Positions 23,140 through 35,038 of a DNA stretch of 64,000 nt are shown in pieces. Within the stretch, counting starts at the first letter, position 1; the number at the start of each line of letters is the position of its first letter. The notes under the pieces are model-generated. The model made no database searches and was not told the DNA's origin. It saw nothing but the letters and a program-made list of their open reading frames with translations. A program made the position numbers and the translations under genes. The stretch comes from Amylostereum areolatum (Eukaryota; Basidiomycota; Agaricomycetes; Russulales; Stereaceae): contig SAXG01000052.1 of NCBI GenBank assembly GCA_012932865.1, forward strand, positions 248,001-312,000, given 5' to 3'.

Positions 23140-25132
23140 ATGGCCTCACAACCTGGTGCTCCCTCGAACTCGGCGCCTGCTCAGCCGTTCCCGGTTCCAT
23201 ACACCCGCTGGTTGATACTCTCACCGCGGTGGTGCCTTGTCACCAGCAACACGGAGTACCTACCCACCTACCACGGTCCTCAGCCCCTTGGCCCGATCTT
23301 TGCTCGTGCAGATGGCTATCTCGGTTTCCACGAGTGGTCTCAAGAACCCCAGGAATACGACGAGACTGCACCATGGCTCGGCCTCATGCGTGTTCCTCAC
23401 CCGAAGGACGACGACCTTCTTCTCGGCGGTGTCGACCGTTCCATGTGGGAACTTCGCCCAGATAGCGGTGACGAGCGCGTTCTCAAACCAGGCCTTTGTC
23501 TAGCATTTCGAACCGCTATTGACCAAGCGAAGGCACATGCCGCCGTGCTTTTCCCGCAGGTTCGTCAAGATCCAGCATCAGTCAAGGTGCTCTTACCCCA
23601 CCTTTCCCTTGAACGCGCAACCGACGCGTACGGCAAGCTGATCACCGGCGTCGACTGTTGGGCCGACTTCGTTCTCGCCATGCATGGCCTTCAACGTTCT
23701 CTCCTCGAAGTCTCGGTGTTTTTTGAATGGTGGGCCCGACGCCCATGGGCAGCTACCGCCGCAAACCCATTCATCGCATCCTCTCGCGTCTGGCGGGGAA
23801 CCATCTTTTTGCACCAATCCACCACCGACCTTGCCCTCTTCTCTGCTTTTGTCAAGGCAGGAATCCCGGCATACCTTCTGGATCGCCCCTGGCTATGGGC
23901 CCTCAACAAACGCAAGCAGGCCCATGGCCCCAGCCGACCGCGATGCAGGACGGACGCAACGCGCTTGATAAGTAAGTGACTAAGATATCATCTATCGGTC
24001 TTATGTCTAACTGTTTGCTGCAGCGCAAGACGGCCATCCTCAAGGACTCAGACAATGGTACCACCCCCCTTACCGGGCGTTCAACGAGGACATCGAGAAA
24101 CAGGCGCGAGGTTCGATGCCGCGAGAAGATCAACATGTCCTGTCGCGCAAGTCGGAAAATAAAAAGGTGCGGGTGGCTCGCGATGAAGCCGGTACGAACT
24201 CTTCATTGTGTTCTTGTCACTTGTCCATTCATACTGATGATTATACAGAGCGTGCCCACCTTCAGAAAAAACACCCTCTACTTCAAGGTTTCAAGGCTGG
24301 TCAGCTCACGTTCTGGGGTGACAAATTCCGCCGTGTCTTCAATACAAAGCCTTGCCCATCCTACGTTAAGCACCCTGCGGATTGTTTTGTTCGCACTTTC
24401 CAGGACGTTGACCCCGGCTACTTTAAACCCTCCGACGACGTGTTCTTGTGTTCCTTGCTACCCCCAATCCACCTCCTTTGGGGCCTGTCTCCTTCAAAGC
24501 AGATCTTGTTTTATCTCCGCCTTGTCCAGCTCTGGCCCCATCTCCTCCGTTGTCTTTCCCTTCTTGTCACGGATCGCCTCAATCCTTTCCCTTTTCGTTG
24601 CATCGTGTTCAGTCACATGATTACATTTCCCATCATATGACGTCGTCAGCCTGACTCCTCTTATCTTTCCATCTATGACATCATCACTCCGGACCACGTC
24701 CTCCCCCTTCCTTTTCCTTATTGTTCTCTCTCACTCGCACCATTCTCGCATCATTGATCCTGTACATATATAAGGCTCTCCTATGCGTCCCTTTTCCTTA
24801 GATCGTCCTCTTCGTTCCCCATGTACTGCTTTGGCCCTACGCCTGGACTTGGACCCTCTCCTGCCAATCCATCCTCTTTTCTCTCTCCCTCTTTGGGTGA
24901 CTTGGGTGATCTGCCAGTTGCTGGACCAATCCCTAACACTTCTTGAATCAGATCCCGATGTCACACTGCTATCAACACAAGAATGGTGTGGCCTGCTGAG
25001 CAACTTCTACTGGAAGGATCAATGCTGGCCTCATGCAGGCAAGGCCTTTAATCCCGCCGTTGACCCCACCTTCGACCCTGACAAATTCTACAAGTATGGT
25101 GGAGCTAAAGTATTTGGCTCGGAGGTTAGCGC
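23140..25132 (+). pseudogene. Gene X, 5' part: unrecognised multi-exon protein
   Basis: ATG at 23140 opens exon 1 (to 23971), followed by GTAAGT...CTGCAG (intron 23972-24023), exon 2 (24024-24191), GTACGA...TACAG (intron 24192-24248) and exon 3 from 24249. All joins keep one frame. The product has a Trp/Pro-rich body (WWARRPW, SSRVWRGTIF, then AGIPAYLLDRPW), then a Lys/Arg-rich stretch. From memory the W-G-x-F...AGIP pattern recalls a lineage-specific mushroom family of unknown function; this is unverified. A small frameshift lies near 24,450. A solo LTR interrupts the exon at 24565. Coding resumes at 24944 (WCGLLSNFYWKDQCW) to an intron donor at 25125, inside which element D inserted. Confidence 0.6.
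24565..24938 (+). repeat. Solo LTR related to the B/C/E family, in an exon of gene X
   Basis: 374 bp starting TGTCACGGATCG and ending CCCTAACA, flanked by a perfect 5-bp duplication CTTCT (24560-24564 and 24939-24943). The body is recognisably like the 420-bp B/C/E LTR: ATGACATCAT, TTATTGTTC, CTCGCACCA and TATATAAGG in the same order, but diverged and shorter. It lies in the same orientation as gene X and breaks its reading frame. Confidence 0.88.
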
Positions 25133-25642
25133 TGTTAAGGACGGTCCTTATCACGTGACAAGCGGCTCAGGCTACAGTACTCTTGCGTATGAGAAGTGGG
25201 ATCAGGTGATCCAGACGTCTCGGTTATACAAAGGCTGAGGTTGGTAAGCGAAGCAGTAAGTCTTCACGGAAGACTTAGGCGAGCTTTCGACTTAGTTTGC
25301 GTTAGATTCTCTTTAGTATTCTTTAAGAGGAGATTCTAGTTAGAACAGTCCTGTATTTACAAAGAGAACGAGCTGGGGAATGGCTCGTTTGTTGGGCCTC
25401 CTTTTATAAGAGAGGAGGTCGAGTAAATATATGTACATTTGGTAACGGTCGCATCAGGTATCTACGGGGACGCGACTGGGGCACAGTCGTGGCTGCGTTG
25501 TTGAGACAACTACGAGCTGGGGCACAGTCGTGGCTACGTCGTCGGGACGATTACGAGCTGTGGCACAGTTGTAATCTGTTGTTTAGCGACGTCCTTCCTA
25601 ATAAGGCAACAGGAAATGGAATACCTTGATCGAGTTGTAACA
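25133..25642 (-). repeat. 3' LTR of element D
   Basis: 510 bp, TGTTAAGG...GTTGTAACA as read on the plus strand. It pairs with the LTR at 41880-42389. The membrane ORF (25534-25872) runs into it. Confidence 0.95.
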
Positions 25643-25872
25643 CTAGCCCACTCTCTAGAATCGACGTCCCGTTGATTCATGAATCGGATTGCTTCCATGG
25701 GGATTTCTTGAACGGGTTCTTGATCGCTTGCTCGACACCACCGTTGGAGGAAGATAGATGACGCGAGGAGGGTAAGGACTGTAAGTCCTACGATCACGCT
25801 TAGGACGATAATGAGCGATCGAGGGGTGGTTGTAGTGAACATCATAAGATCGGGTGATTGGGTGGGCTGCAT
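25534..25872 (-). CDS. Element D ORF5: small single-pass membrane protein
   Basis: ATG at 25872 gives 112 codons, the last 36 or so lying inside the 3' LTR. Residues about 19-43 form a strongly hydrophobic segment (SLIIVLSVIVGLTVLTLLAS, then SIFLQRW), followed at once by basic and polar sequence. It therefore reads as a one-pass membrane protein with a short N-terminal tail and no cleavable signal. No glycoprotein features (Cys pairs, N-glycosylation cluster, fusion peptide) are seen, so it is not a recognisable envelope protein. It is collinear with and downstream of gag-pol, and overlaps the LTR as pol does in related elements. Expression would need a subgenomic or internally initiated RNA. 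The frame is intact. An alternative is a chance ORF. Confidence 0.5.
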   Translation of the reverse strand: MQPTQSPDLMMFTTTTPRSLIIVLSVIVGLTVLTLLASSIFLQRWCRASDQEPVQEIPMEAIRFMNQRDVDSREWASVTTRSRYSISCCLIRKDVAKQQITTVPQLVIVPTT

Positions 25873-25952
25873 TGTGCTTCTACTTTCTTTTGCTTTGATG
25901 TTCGCTCCTTTATCCTTATCCGAAATCAGGCGATAGAATTTGTTATACTATT

Positions 25953-26336
25953 CTACCGCTTCAGCAACGCCTCCACTACTTTTAGATCCTTCCCGTCTAT
26001 CGTGGGAGACCCTAGCCGATGCCCTATCCTAGCCGTTGTCGCGTGGTCCGGGCTTTTGAACCAGGGCCCGTGTTTCTGGAAGAGCCCTTTGATGCCGCAT
26101 CTTCGCTTCGACTCCTGCATTGCTTCTTTGTCGAGGCTTCTCGGCCTCTTCATGGCGTGAGCAACGTCCGGATGGTTTAGGAGTTCCGTAACTCTCTTGA
26201 GATGACGAAGGAGTTCTTCGTCTTGTGGGTCGGGCGTGGGAGTGCGCGAAGGGACGGGCGAGGGAGGAGGGGTGGCAGGGGGAGTGCAGTCGATGGTGGA
26301 GAGGTTGCGTGAGGAGGAGGCGAGGGTAGAAGACAT
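25953..26336 (-). CDS. Element D ORF4: small basic protein with nuclear-localisation-like motif
   Basis: ATG at 26336 gives 127 codons to a stop at 25953. The N-terminal third is Ser/Thr/Pro-rich (TPPATPPPSPVPSRTPTPDP). A predicted helix follows (EELLRHLKRVTELL), then a bipartite basic pattern, KRPR at about residue 62 and KRRCG about 15 residues later, that resembles a nuclear localisation signal. No family was recognised. It lies between the zinc-knuckle ORF and the membrane ORF, in the same orientation and without overlap. Related short phosphoprotein-like ORFs occur in some complex retroelements, but homology is not claimed. Confidence 0.5.
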   Translation of the reverse strand: MSSTLASSSRNLSTIDCTPPATPPPSPVPSRTPTPDPQDEELLRHLKRVTELLNHPDVAHAMKRPRSLDKEAMQESKRRCGIKGLFQKHGPWFKSPDHATTARIGHRLGSPTIDGKDLKVVEALLKR

Positions 26337-26726
26337 ATTGGTTGGTTCGGGTGGTGCGAGTTGGTTTGTTAGACGATGTCTGAGGATGTTTCTGTCTTTG
26401 TGGCTTTCCCTTTTATCCTTACAATGTGGAGGGGCAGTGATGTAATCATTGCCGTCAATCGTAAGCGGGAATTCATACATAATTAGACACTAGTCGTAAG
26501 TAAGCGATGCGTCCAGCGCATTTTAGGGAGAATACCAAGCACTTCACCTTCCTCATAGCGATAGGAACCTATACAGTAGAGAAGTCCGAGGAAAATATGC
26601 GTGCGAATGAGGGCGCAGTCCGTGATCAGTCCGAGAAGTATCGTAGCGATGAACGTTGAGACGTGATGATGATGATAATGAGAAAAAGTCCGAGTGCGTA
26701 TGATGGATAAGAGTTCGTCCGTGCGC

Positions 26727-28378
26727 TTACCAAGGTTCCGGCCAGTGATCCTTCGATTCTTCCGCTTCCTGCAGGTCCCAATCTTCTTCTTTCCAGAAGA
26801 GATCGTCGACGCGCCAAGAGTGGTTGAAGCGCGAAGGAGGTTCCTGCTGAGTGCGGAGTACCGCGTCCTCCCAGTATAACCACTGTTCAGCGGCGTGTTG
26901 GGCGGCTTCGTGCGTCAGGTTCTCACGTCGCGTGAGGAATCCCAGAAGCTGCCTGTGGGCGCGGGCGGTAGCGTCGGTACGTTGGAGGTGGGGGTGGGAC
27001 ATCAGTGTTCCTGGACCGTAACTGATATCCGGTTGGCTTGGGCGTGGGCGATGAAGAAGAGTCCGTGATCGGAGAGGGTAGCAGGACCGTGATTGGGGGG
27101 AGTGAGGGGGACCGTTCTTGCGACGGGGACAATCTTGGCGGAGATGGCCTCGCTCGCCGCATTTCCAGCAGCGTTTCCGCGGCTTCACGGGAATCGCGTC
27201 CCACTTCTCTTGCGTCCACGTGGTCAGCTGGTTGCTCCATTGATCCGAGGGATTCTTGGCTACTTCTTCCGCCTTGTTGTCCGTCGAACTGTCCGGTTCG
27301 TCCGTCGAACTGTCCGACTTGTCCGTTGATTCGTGCTCTTGTCTCCAGCGCGCGCGGTTCTCCATCATTTGATCGACTATCTCCTGGAGCTTGTTGAAGT
27401 TCTCCATCACCCGATGCATCGGGGAGGCTGGCATTTCTGGTTCGCTTGAGCAGTCTTCCGTCGGGGTCGACAGAATCATGTTTACGTCGCTGTGGGGTGA
27501 TTCGGGGATCTTGGGTGATGGGATTTCTAACGTAGTCGGGGTGCAGACGTAGGAACGAGGGATAAGCAGGGGGGCCCCCATGCCACGGAATGGGAGTGTC
27601 GTCAGTAGATACCGGGAATGGAGTTGGCGGTCTAGGCACTGCTGGCAGCGGAAAAGATGTCCTAGGTACCTGCTGCGGACTTCCGGCCGGTTGTCTGGGC
27701 TCTGGGGAAACCAGGGGCTGTCCGTCGGTGTGCTTTCCGGGTACACTGTTTCTAGCGACGGGAGGCTGGATGGGGTTAGTCTGGGTGAGTCCGGGGATGG
27801 GTAGGGACCATGGGGGTGTGGGAGCGGTGACGGGTCGTGGAGGGGCGTTAGGAAGGGACGGGGTTCTGGCGAGGGTGGACGTGATGGGATTGGGTTGAAT
27901 AGTATAGCCTGGGGAGATGTGATATCCATGGAAGATGAGGTCGATGTCGGGGCCGTCGCGTGGCGACATATGGGGAACTCCGGTAGTTTCCATTCGCCTT
28001 CGGAGGATTTCTCCTTCGTAGGCGGCACGGAAGGTGTGTCTTTCCCAATTGAGCCAGTTGACCCTGTGTCCGACTTCAGTGAGGAATTTTTGGAGTCCTG
28101 CGACGTTGAGTATAGCCGCTGCGCTAGCTTCCGGAATCGTCGAAGAAGTTTGACCTCCCGTTCCTCCATCTCGGTCGAGAGCGTTAGGTACCTCGAGTCC
28201 AGCTGGAGGAGTTCTTCGTTGAGCATTTTGATGTGGTTCTCTAAGATGTTCTGGACGTCGGTCGATTCTCTCCTGAGGTCGTCGATCCGTTCCCTGGCCT
28301 GTTCGAGTGCTACTCTGGCTATCATGTGGGCTATCTGGCTTCCTATTATCGGGGAATTGGGTGTTTGGGCTTCCGTTG
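26727..28378 (-). pseudogene. Element D ORF3, main part of exon 2: coiled-coil and zinc-knuckle protein (split by element B)
   Basis: This is the bulk of a roughly 611-residue protein whose start is at 35700. It opens with a helical coiled-coil-like region (ARVALEQARERIDDLRRES... to about 28,130). A long Pro/Ser-rich middle follows, then a helix around MHRVMENFNKLQEIVDQMME, then a CCHC knuckle (CWKCGERGHLRQDC) at about 27,130-27,175, and a Trp/Glu-rich tail ending DHWPEPW. The C-x2-C-x4-H-x4-C spacing is that of nucleic-acid-binding gag knuckles, although element D has its own gag with its own knuckle. Coiled coil plus knuckle suggests an RNA-binding or particle-associated role (inference). 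The frame is intact within this segment; element B separates it from its first 28 exon-2 bases at 35459-35486. Confidence 0.65.
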
Positions 28379-28383
28379 CTCCG

Positions 28384-28803
28384 TGTCAGAAATGCAGTTT
28401 ATGAGACCGATGAACCACCTAAGTCGCGACGATGGGAGGAGCGAGAAGAAAATAGATTCGAGAGTGCTGGGGTCTAGGGTAGTGCAACGTGCGCTACAGT
28501 ACCGTATGACGAGATGGACAGTCTGAGGAAAAGGGAAAAGGGATACTGTCCTTATATACAAGTGGGAACGATGGTGCGATGCAATGCGATAGTGGTGCGA
28601 GCGGGGGGAACAATAAGAAAGGAGTCATGGGGAGGAGGACGGAAGTCCGGAGCAATGATGTCATAGATAAGGATACGGAACACCGTTCGGAAGTCCGGGC
28701 AATGACGTCGTTGGAGCATGTGATGCAAAGGAAAGTCATGTGCCGTGATGCGTCGCGTGTACAAGGTCTGCAAACGAAGAAAGAAATGGAGCGATCCGTG
28801 ACA
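28384..28803 (-). repeat. 3' LTR of element B
   Basis: 420 bp. On the minus strand it is preceded by the polypurine tract AAAGGGGGGG (complement at 28807-28816). It differs from the 5' LTR by CpG transitions only. Confidence 0.96.
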
Positions 28804-31800
28804 TTACCCCCCCTTTAAGACGCGCTTTCGCCTGGAGCGCGATGTCATCTGCAAGGGTGGATGCGAGAAAATTGTCAAAGGAGATGCCGAGGGAACGCAC
28901 AGGGCGGGGCGCATTTGGATGGCGCTTGTGGAAAGCGTCAATCATGTCGGTAACCTTTGAGAGCGACGAATGCGGGAGCCAGGTGTTTTCGGAGTCGGGA
29001 TAGCCGGCCCACTTGACGAGGTACTGAATACCTTTCTTGTTACGAGTTGGTTTAGAGTCGACAATGTCTTCAACGTCGTATTCTTCTTCATCGTCAATGA
29101 GGTCTGGTGGCGGCTGTTCATAATTTGGCCCGTGAGCGGCTGTCTCCTTGTACGCGGTGAGCAGCGAGGCATGGAAGACTGGATGGATTCGCCACGTCTT
29201 CGGCAGCTTCAAGCGGTAGTTGACTGGGCTGATGACGTCAATGACTTCGAAGGGTCCAAATCGTTTGGCAGCAAGCTTAGCTTTCGGTCTCGTCGTCTTC
29301 AGGTTTTTGCCTTCTAGCCATACTTTGTCTCCGACGGCAAACTGCGTTGATTCGCTGACCGTGTCGCCATTGTAGTGCTTCATCAAGTCTGATGCGAGGG
29401 CAAGGCTGGCCTTGATCTCCTGTCGGACTTCTTCAAGTTGACGGAGGCGTTCTTCAACTGCGGGGACCTTTGAGGACGGGTTTACGGATGGGTACATTTT
29501 CGGGAGGAAGCCGTAGAGGACTTCAAAGGGAGCCTTTCCAGTAGCTGCATGGGTGCGGGAGTTGTGAGAAAACTCGAAGAAGGGCAACCACTTCACCCAG
29601 TCATCTTGACGGTAGTTGCAGAATACTCGCAGGAACTGCTCAAGGTTCTGGTTCTCGCAATCGGTATGGCCGTCTGTCTGTGGGTGATACGCTGTGCTGA
29701 GGGCAGACTTGATCCCGAGCTTCTCATTGAGTGTACGCATTACCTGCCCAGCAAATTGGGGTCCACGAGATGATCTTGTCCGCTAAGCCGTAGTGTCGGT
29801 ATACCTTATCGAAGAGAATGTTGGCCGTGCCATCGCTGGTGATCTTCGTTGTACATGGGGTGGTAACCACCATCTTGGTGAGGCGATCGACCACGACGTT
29901 GATGGCATTATAGCCTTCGCAGTCGGGGAGCTCGACAATGAAGTCGGTAGAGATGACACCAAATGGTCGATCGGGTACTTCGTTCGGGATCATGTCAACG
30001 TGGGGTCGGCTGCTCTGTGTCTTCGTCGACTGGCAGGTTGCGCATCCTGCTACAAAGTCGCGGACAAAGACAGACATGCCAGGCCACCAATATTCACGAC
30101 TCACAAGTTCGTAAGTCTTGAAGCGACCGGGGTGTCCAGCCAGGGGCGATTCATGGTACATTTTGACAATGTCGTGTCGCAGCTCGTCATCTGCAGGGAC
30201 ATATACCTTTCCTCTAAACAGGACCAGGCCTTCTTCGTAGTTCCACTCTTGAAGGTTCTTGACGAGTGTACGTGGTCCGTTTCGTAAGATGGCGTCCAGG
30301 GCTTGAACGACCTCGATGTCCTTGCGGATACGTCGTCGGAGTTCGACATCACCGAGGGAGGTTACTGCTCCTGGCCTTGTTGCGCGTACTTGGAAGTACT
30401 TGGGGTCAAGCAAGACGCGCTCCTTGTTGTTGTTTTCAACACCATCCTTGTGATCGGGTCGTCGAGACATTGGATCCGGGCGGTGGGAAATTCCTGGTTT
30501 ATGAACGAGCGAGAAGTCAAATCGAGTGAGGAATAGAGCCCAACGTGCCTGTCGGCGGCTCAGCTTCTGGGCCGTCTTGAAGTGCTCCAGGTTCTTGTGA
30601 TCTGTCCAGATTTCGACGGTGTCGGGGGCGCCTTCGAGGTAGTGGCGCCAGGCTTCAAGCGCACGGATGATCGCAAGTAGCTCCTTGTCGTAGATGTCGT
30701 AGTTCCGTTCCGGTTCTGATAGGGCCTTGGACAGATACGCCACTGGATGCCAGTGACCGTCGTCGCCTTTCTGCGAGAGTATACCTCCAGTAGCAAAGTC
30801 CGAGGCGTCGACTTCAACGAGGTAAGGCTTCTTTGGGTCAGGCATGACCAAGACGGGGGAGGAAGTAAACACAGCTTTCAGTGCGTCAAATGCAGTTTGG
30901 CAGTCCGTCGACCAGTCCCATGTGCAGTCCTTCTTTGTCAGGTCAAATAGGGGTCGTGCAACCTTGGAGAAGTCCTTGATGAAATGTCGGTAGAAGTTGC
31001 CAAAGCCAAGGAAGGATTGCACATCTTTGACCGTTCATGGTGTCGGCCAGTCCTGAATACCTGCTACCTTGACGGGGTCCATAGCGATCTTGTCGTGCGA
31101 GATGATGAGTCCGAGGTATTCAACAGAGTCTTGCTCAAAGACGCATTTCTCCGGTTTGAGGAAGAGGTCGTTGTCTTGCAAATGCTGCAGAACCTGCCGC
31201 ACTATGGCACGGTGTTCGTCCATGGTGCGAGTGAACACCAAGATGTCGTCCATGTAGATGATGACCTTGCCCGAGTCAATGAGATCCTTGAACAGTTCAT
31301 TCATCATTGCCTGAAACGTCGCAGGGGAGTTCATAAGCCCGAAAAACATCACCGTAGGTTCAAAGAGACCGCGATTCGTCTTGAACGCAGCCTTCCACTC
31401 GTCGCCTTCCTTGATGCAGACGTTGTTGTAGCCCCAGCGAACATCCATCTTTGAGAAGATCTTTGCACCTTTGAGACGGTCGACAATTTCAGAGATCAGT
31501 GGCAAGGGGTATTCATTCTTGACAGTGCCCTTGTTTAATTCTCGATAGTCCTGTACAGGACGCAGCTTTCCATCCTTTTTCTTCACAAAGAAGAACGGAC
31601 TCGCCTGAGGTGACTTCGATGGGCGGATATAGCCCTTCTTCAGGTGGTCGTCGAGGAAGGTGTCGAGTTCAATCTGCTCAGAAGGTGAGAGGGGGTAGAT
31701 TTGCACGGTTTGGGTTCAAAGCCGTCTTTCATGTCGATAGCATGGTCCCATGGTCGTCGCTCAGGAAGTCGCTCAGAGGTTTTCTTGTCAAATACAGACG

Positions 31801-32811
31801 CGAAGTCGCGGTACGGAGGGGGGACTAAGTCTTCGAAGGTTTGCGGGCGTGCGTTCTCTCTGGAATGCTCTGCAATCTCCTGCGCTTTTGTAAAGCCCGC
31901 GCGGATGGGTACTGCATCTGGATTAGGACCATCGGTTTCAGGGAGGATTCCAGCGCGGCATAGTCCATTGATCTCCCAGTCTCGGAATACCATGGGCCGC
32001 TCGTCGTCGTCTTCAGTGAAGAGTCGTGCGGGTAGAGGGGAGCGATGGACCGTGCGGACGCGAACACCTTTGATTCTGCATGCAGGAATAACATAAGTGG
32101 GGACTGGGGTCCAGGACACATATGTCGGCTCTGGGAAGGGGTCGTCCAGAACGAGAGGTGTCCTCGGGGTTTTACCTGCTTCAATCTTACGCTGTGATTG
32201 GACCGATGATGGTTTCCGTGGCTTGGTTGCGAGGTTTGTCACAGGAGGTTTGGACAGAGTGCATGAGGGGGGGCAGCGGAGCATGTCAACATGGTCTCGT
32301 TGCCAGTCTATGGTGGGATTGTGCTCATCGAGCCAGTCTGTTCCAAGGATCATGTCATGATCGCCGATGTCGGTGATGAAGAACTCAGCTTCTTCCTCAT
32401 GGTACGCCTTTGAATCTTGCGAGTATATCCGGATCCGCTGGGTCGTTGTGTCGCGTACCCAGCCTATGATGTTCTCGGTGCCGTCCACATTATGCACGGG
32501 GAACGGGTTTTCTAGTTTTCTTGTGGTAAGCTTCTTGCGTTCAACGAAGCTTCGGTTCAGGATAATTCCTTCTGCGCCGCTATCAAGCAGCGCGTCTGCG
32601 TCGATTTCTCTTTTGGTAACTCGTCCAATCAGCTTGACCTTGAGCGTGATCGATGGTGTTTGCCTGTTCTTGGTGACGGTAGACAGATACAAACACGGGG
32701 GATATGATTGCTCACAGGTATGCATGGATGATAATACAGCGAAACGATTCGACGATGATACCAAAAGTCCTTTGCCTCCACCAGACGACGCGACTGGGGG
32801 GTGTTTCAAAA
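28736..32811 (-). pseudogene. pol: pol of element B (PR-RT-RH-IN-chromodomain), inactivated
   Basis: The domain order is the same as in element C. Protease DSGA is intact near 32,585. RT motifs MDVRWGYNN and YMDD are intact. RNase H (EVDASDF) is present, as are the integrase HHCC finger, GPF module and chromodomain (YLVKWAGYPDSENTW). Damage: one A lost at 31700-31702 (frameshift between protease and RT); TGA at 31035-31037, where element C has CGG and E has CAA; a 5-bp deletion near 29,768 that removes the Asp of the SDRGPQ motif and shifts frame; and a changed third catalytic position (GHTD where C has GQTE). The frame begins in -1 relative to gag across a T5 run. It ends 68 bp inside the 3' LTR. 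Confidence 0.93.
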
Positions 32812-33830
32812 ATCCTGCGATTCCAGGATGTCCTTCAACAGTGCTACTGCCTGCTCCTTGCCTTCCGCGTCCAGATCCTTCAGCTGGCGAGTGATCGCCG
32901 CAATGGTTTTGGATGGGTCGGGAGCTGCTTTTGCAGTGGACGGAGCCGTGTTCGTCGGCAGGGGGGGGCCTTGGACCCAGTCTCTACTGCGCCCACCCGT
33001 CGCGCGCTCGAGTCGCGGTTGGGGCAGTCGCGAGAGACGTGACCGGCTTGTCGACACATGAAGCACTTGCCTTTGCGCATCATCTTTGCGTGCTCGTCGT
33101 CCGTCAGCTTTGCAGGGCGGGTCGAGGTGTTGGTGAAGGCGCCGACTCGGTGCGACGAGGAGTCGTTGGTCGAACCGTTCGAGGTGAGCGCGACAGCCCC
33201 CTTGGACTGACTGCTCTTCCTCTCCGGGTTTTCTTCGAGCCACTGGTGGTTGATGCGGCGGGCGCACTCCTTCCACTCCGCGAGCTTGGTGGGGAACGGG
33301 TACGACCGGGCCACCTGCTTGCCGAGGTCACGCTGAAGTCCCTTCTTGAAAAAGTGGATTAGCGCCTCGTCGTCGTACGCTGACATGGTTGCCAGCATCT
33401 CAAACTCGGTGATAAAGTCAGTGACGTCCCGGGTGGTCATTGCGAGCTCGTTGATCTTACGCTGAGCCTCTATCTTCGGATCGACGGGCACGAAGTCTTT
33501 GCCAAACCTCTCGAAGAGCTCTTTGTAGGAGCTATAGTGGAGTGTTGGGGGCGTGGGGTCGAGGGTTTCGGCGTCTTCCTTCTCGTCTTCGTCGGCAAAG
33601 AGTTCCATGCGGCGATGCGTGGCCCAGGCTTTCGCCGTGTCGTCCTCCATCAGGCTGAGGAGGAGCATCATCTTGGCGTCGTCTGTGGCATAAACATCCT
33701 TGTTAACGCGTAGGAACATACGGAGCTCGAGGGAGAACTGGAGAGTGTCGCGTCTATCGCCTTTGAATGGCTTTGGCTTGGGGCCGATCTCCCGCTTGGA
33801 GACGGCGGGTTTGGATTCGGCGTCGGACAT
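32806..33830 (-). pseudogene. gag: gag of element B (frameshifted near C-terminus)
   Basis: ATG at 33830. The first 288 or so codons match gag of element C closely, including capsid helices and the CCHC knuckle CFMCRQAGHVSRDC (about 33,018-33,060). The frame then shifts at a G8 run (32961-32968 on the plus strand), where C has a nine-base CCCCTCCCC equivalent, so one base was lost. The last codons (LKDILESQDF, stop 32806-32808) are in the shifted frame and end with GAT TTT TGA, the junction shared by the family. Confidence 0.92.
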
Positions 33831-34432
33831 CTTGTCGAAGGGGAGGGGGACGGTGAGGGATTGGGCGAGTTCTTGATCAAGGCGGCGTAGGGTTTCTCGT
33901 CGGCGTTCTTCTGCTTCTTCAACTTCGTCCTCAACTTGTTTTGCGACAAGGAAGTCGGCGGGGGTGAGGAATTGCTGGTTATGATGCCACGACCAGTGAT
34001 CTTGGACGGGACTGAACGAAGTGGGCTGCCACTCAACTACTGATCGTCCTGGGGTTCCGTTCTTGTTCCGTCTATAGGCGTACCACTTCCCAGTTGTGTC
34101 GTTGTGGTTGATCCCTTCTGGGACTTCGATTACAGTGCGTCGATGGGGTGGGGGCGAGTTGGTCGGAGGGGGGTTCAGGAAGCGCTGTAGAATGTCTGCA
34201 GCGGTGGCAAAATCCGATTCTTCGACGTAGGGTTGTTCGTCGCGGTCGTCGAAGTACCAGTCTCGACGTTGCCGGTTTGGTTTGTCGTGCAGCCAACGTA
34301 CGGATTCCTTAGTCTGCTGCGAGGTGAGGATATAGTATTCTTCGGGACAGTAGTCTCGAAAAACGCCTGGGGGGAGGTTCGGAGTGGGGGGACGAGGGGC
34401 TGTGGAGGACGTGATGATGGTCTAGAAGAAGT

Positions 34433-35038
34433 CCGCCGCGATGGGGTGATGGCCGAGGAGTTTCTTGGTGAGGTAGCCGGCTTTTACTGCCTGGCGGATC
34501 TTATATTCGTGGTGGCGGTGACGAAGGGTCTTACCCTTGATGGTGGGACGGAGGACTGGTGGCGGGGTGGATTCGGGGGTCCGGCGGTTAAACTGGGAGA
34601 CGGAGGTGAAACTGGTTTGGAGGATCGGGTTGGGGGCGTCCTGGATGAGGTATGTGTGGTAGGTGGGGGTGTGGAGGGTGAATTCAAGGTGTTTGAGATC
34701 TACGTTGATGCACGTAGTGATCCGGACGTATAGGGCGAGGACGACAGTACCGTGATCCTTGTGCCACCTCCACTCGAAGATGCAGAAGTTGAGGCCATGC
34801 GCGGTCCAGGGATCTTTCTTGCAGAGGTTCTGTACGGGGACGAGGCAGTTGACGGTGACGGCGTCGGACCAAGGGTAGGGGAGTGGTGCGTCGTCGCGGG
34901 GAGTGATCGACTTTCCGTTGAACGGGAGGAAAACCGGTGCGTTCGGGAGGTCCGTGGTGGGAGTTTTTAACGTCGTAGAGACGGCAGAGGTAGATGGAGA
35001 GAGGGGTGCGAGGTAGGCGTAGGGGTAGACTGTCCAGG
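34433..35038 (-). other. Pre-gag open frame of element B (no native ATG)
   Basis: The leader between the LTR and gag keeps the same frame as gag from inside the LTR to TAG at about 34,422-34,424. It encodes the same pre-gag sequence as element C (FEWRWHKDHGTVVLALYVRI and ending AADFF). Between the TATA box and the gag ATG (33830) I find a single ATG, at about 34,797-34,799. Element C has ACG at the same place, so this ATG is itself a CpG transition. Confidence 0.75.

Noticed and set aside
25534..25872. ORF5 of element D as a retroviral-type envelope protein
   Set aside because: Only one membrane segment; no Cys pattern, fusion peptide or glycosylation sites. Membrane protein is as far as the sequence goes.
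26923..27993. Long proline-rich minus-strand frame overlapping ORF3 of element D
   Set aside because: It stays open for about 350 codons but has no coiled coil or knuckle and lacks a spliced start. The other frame carries the recognisable motifs, so this is a compositional shadow.
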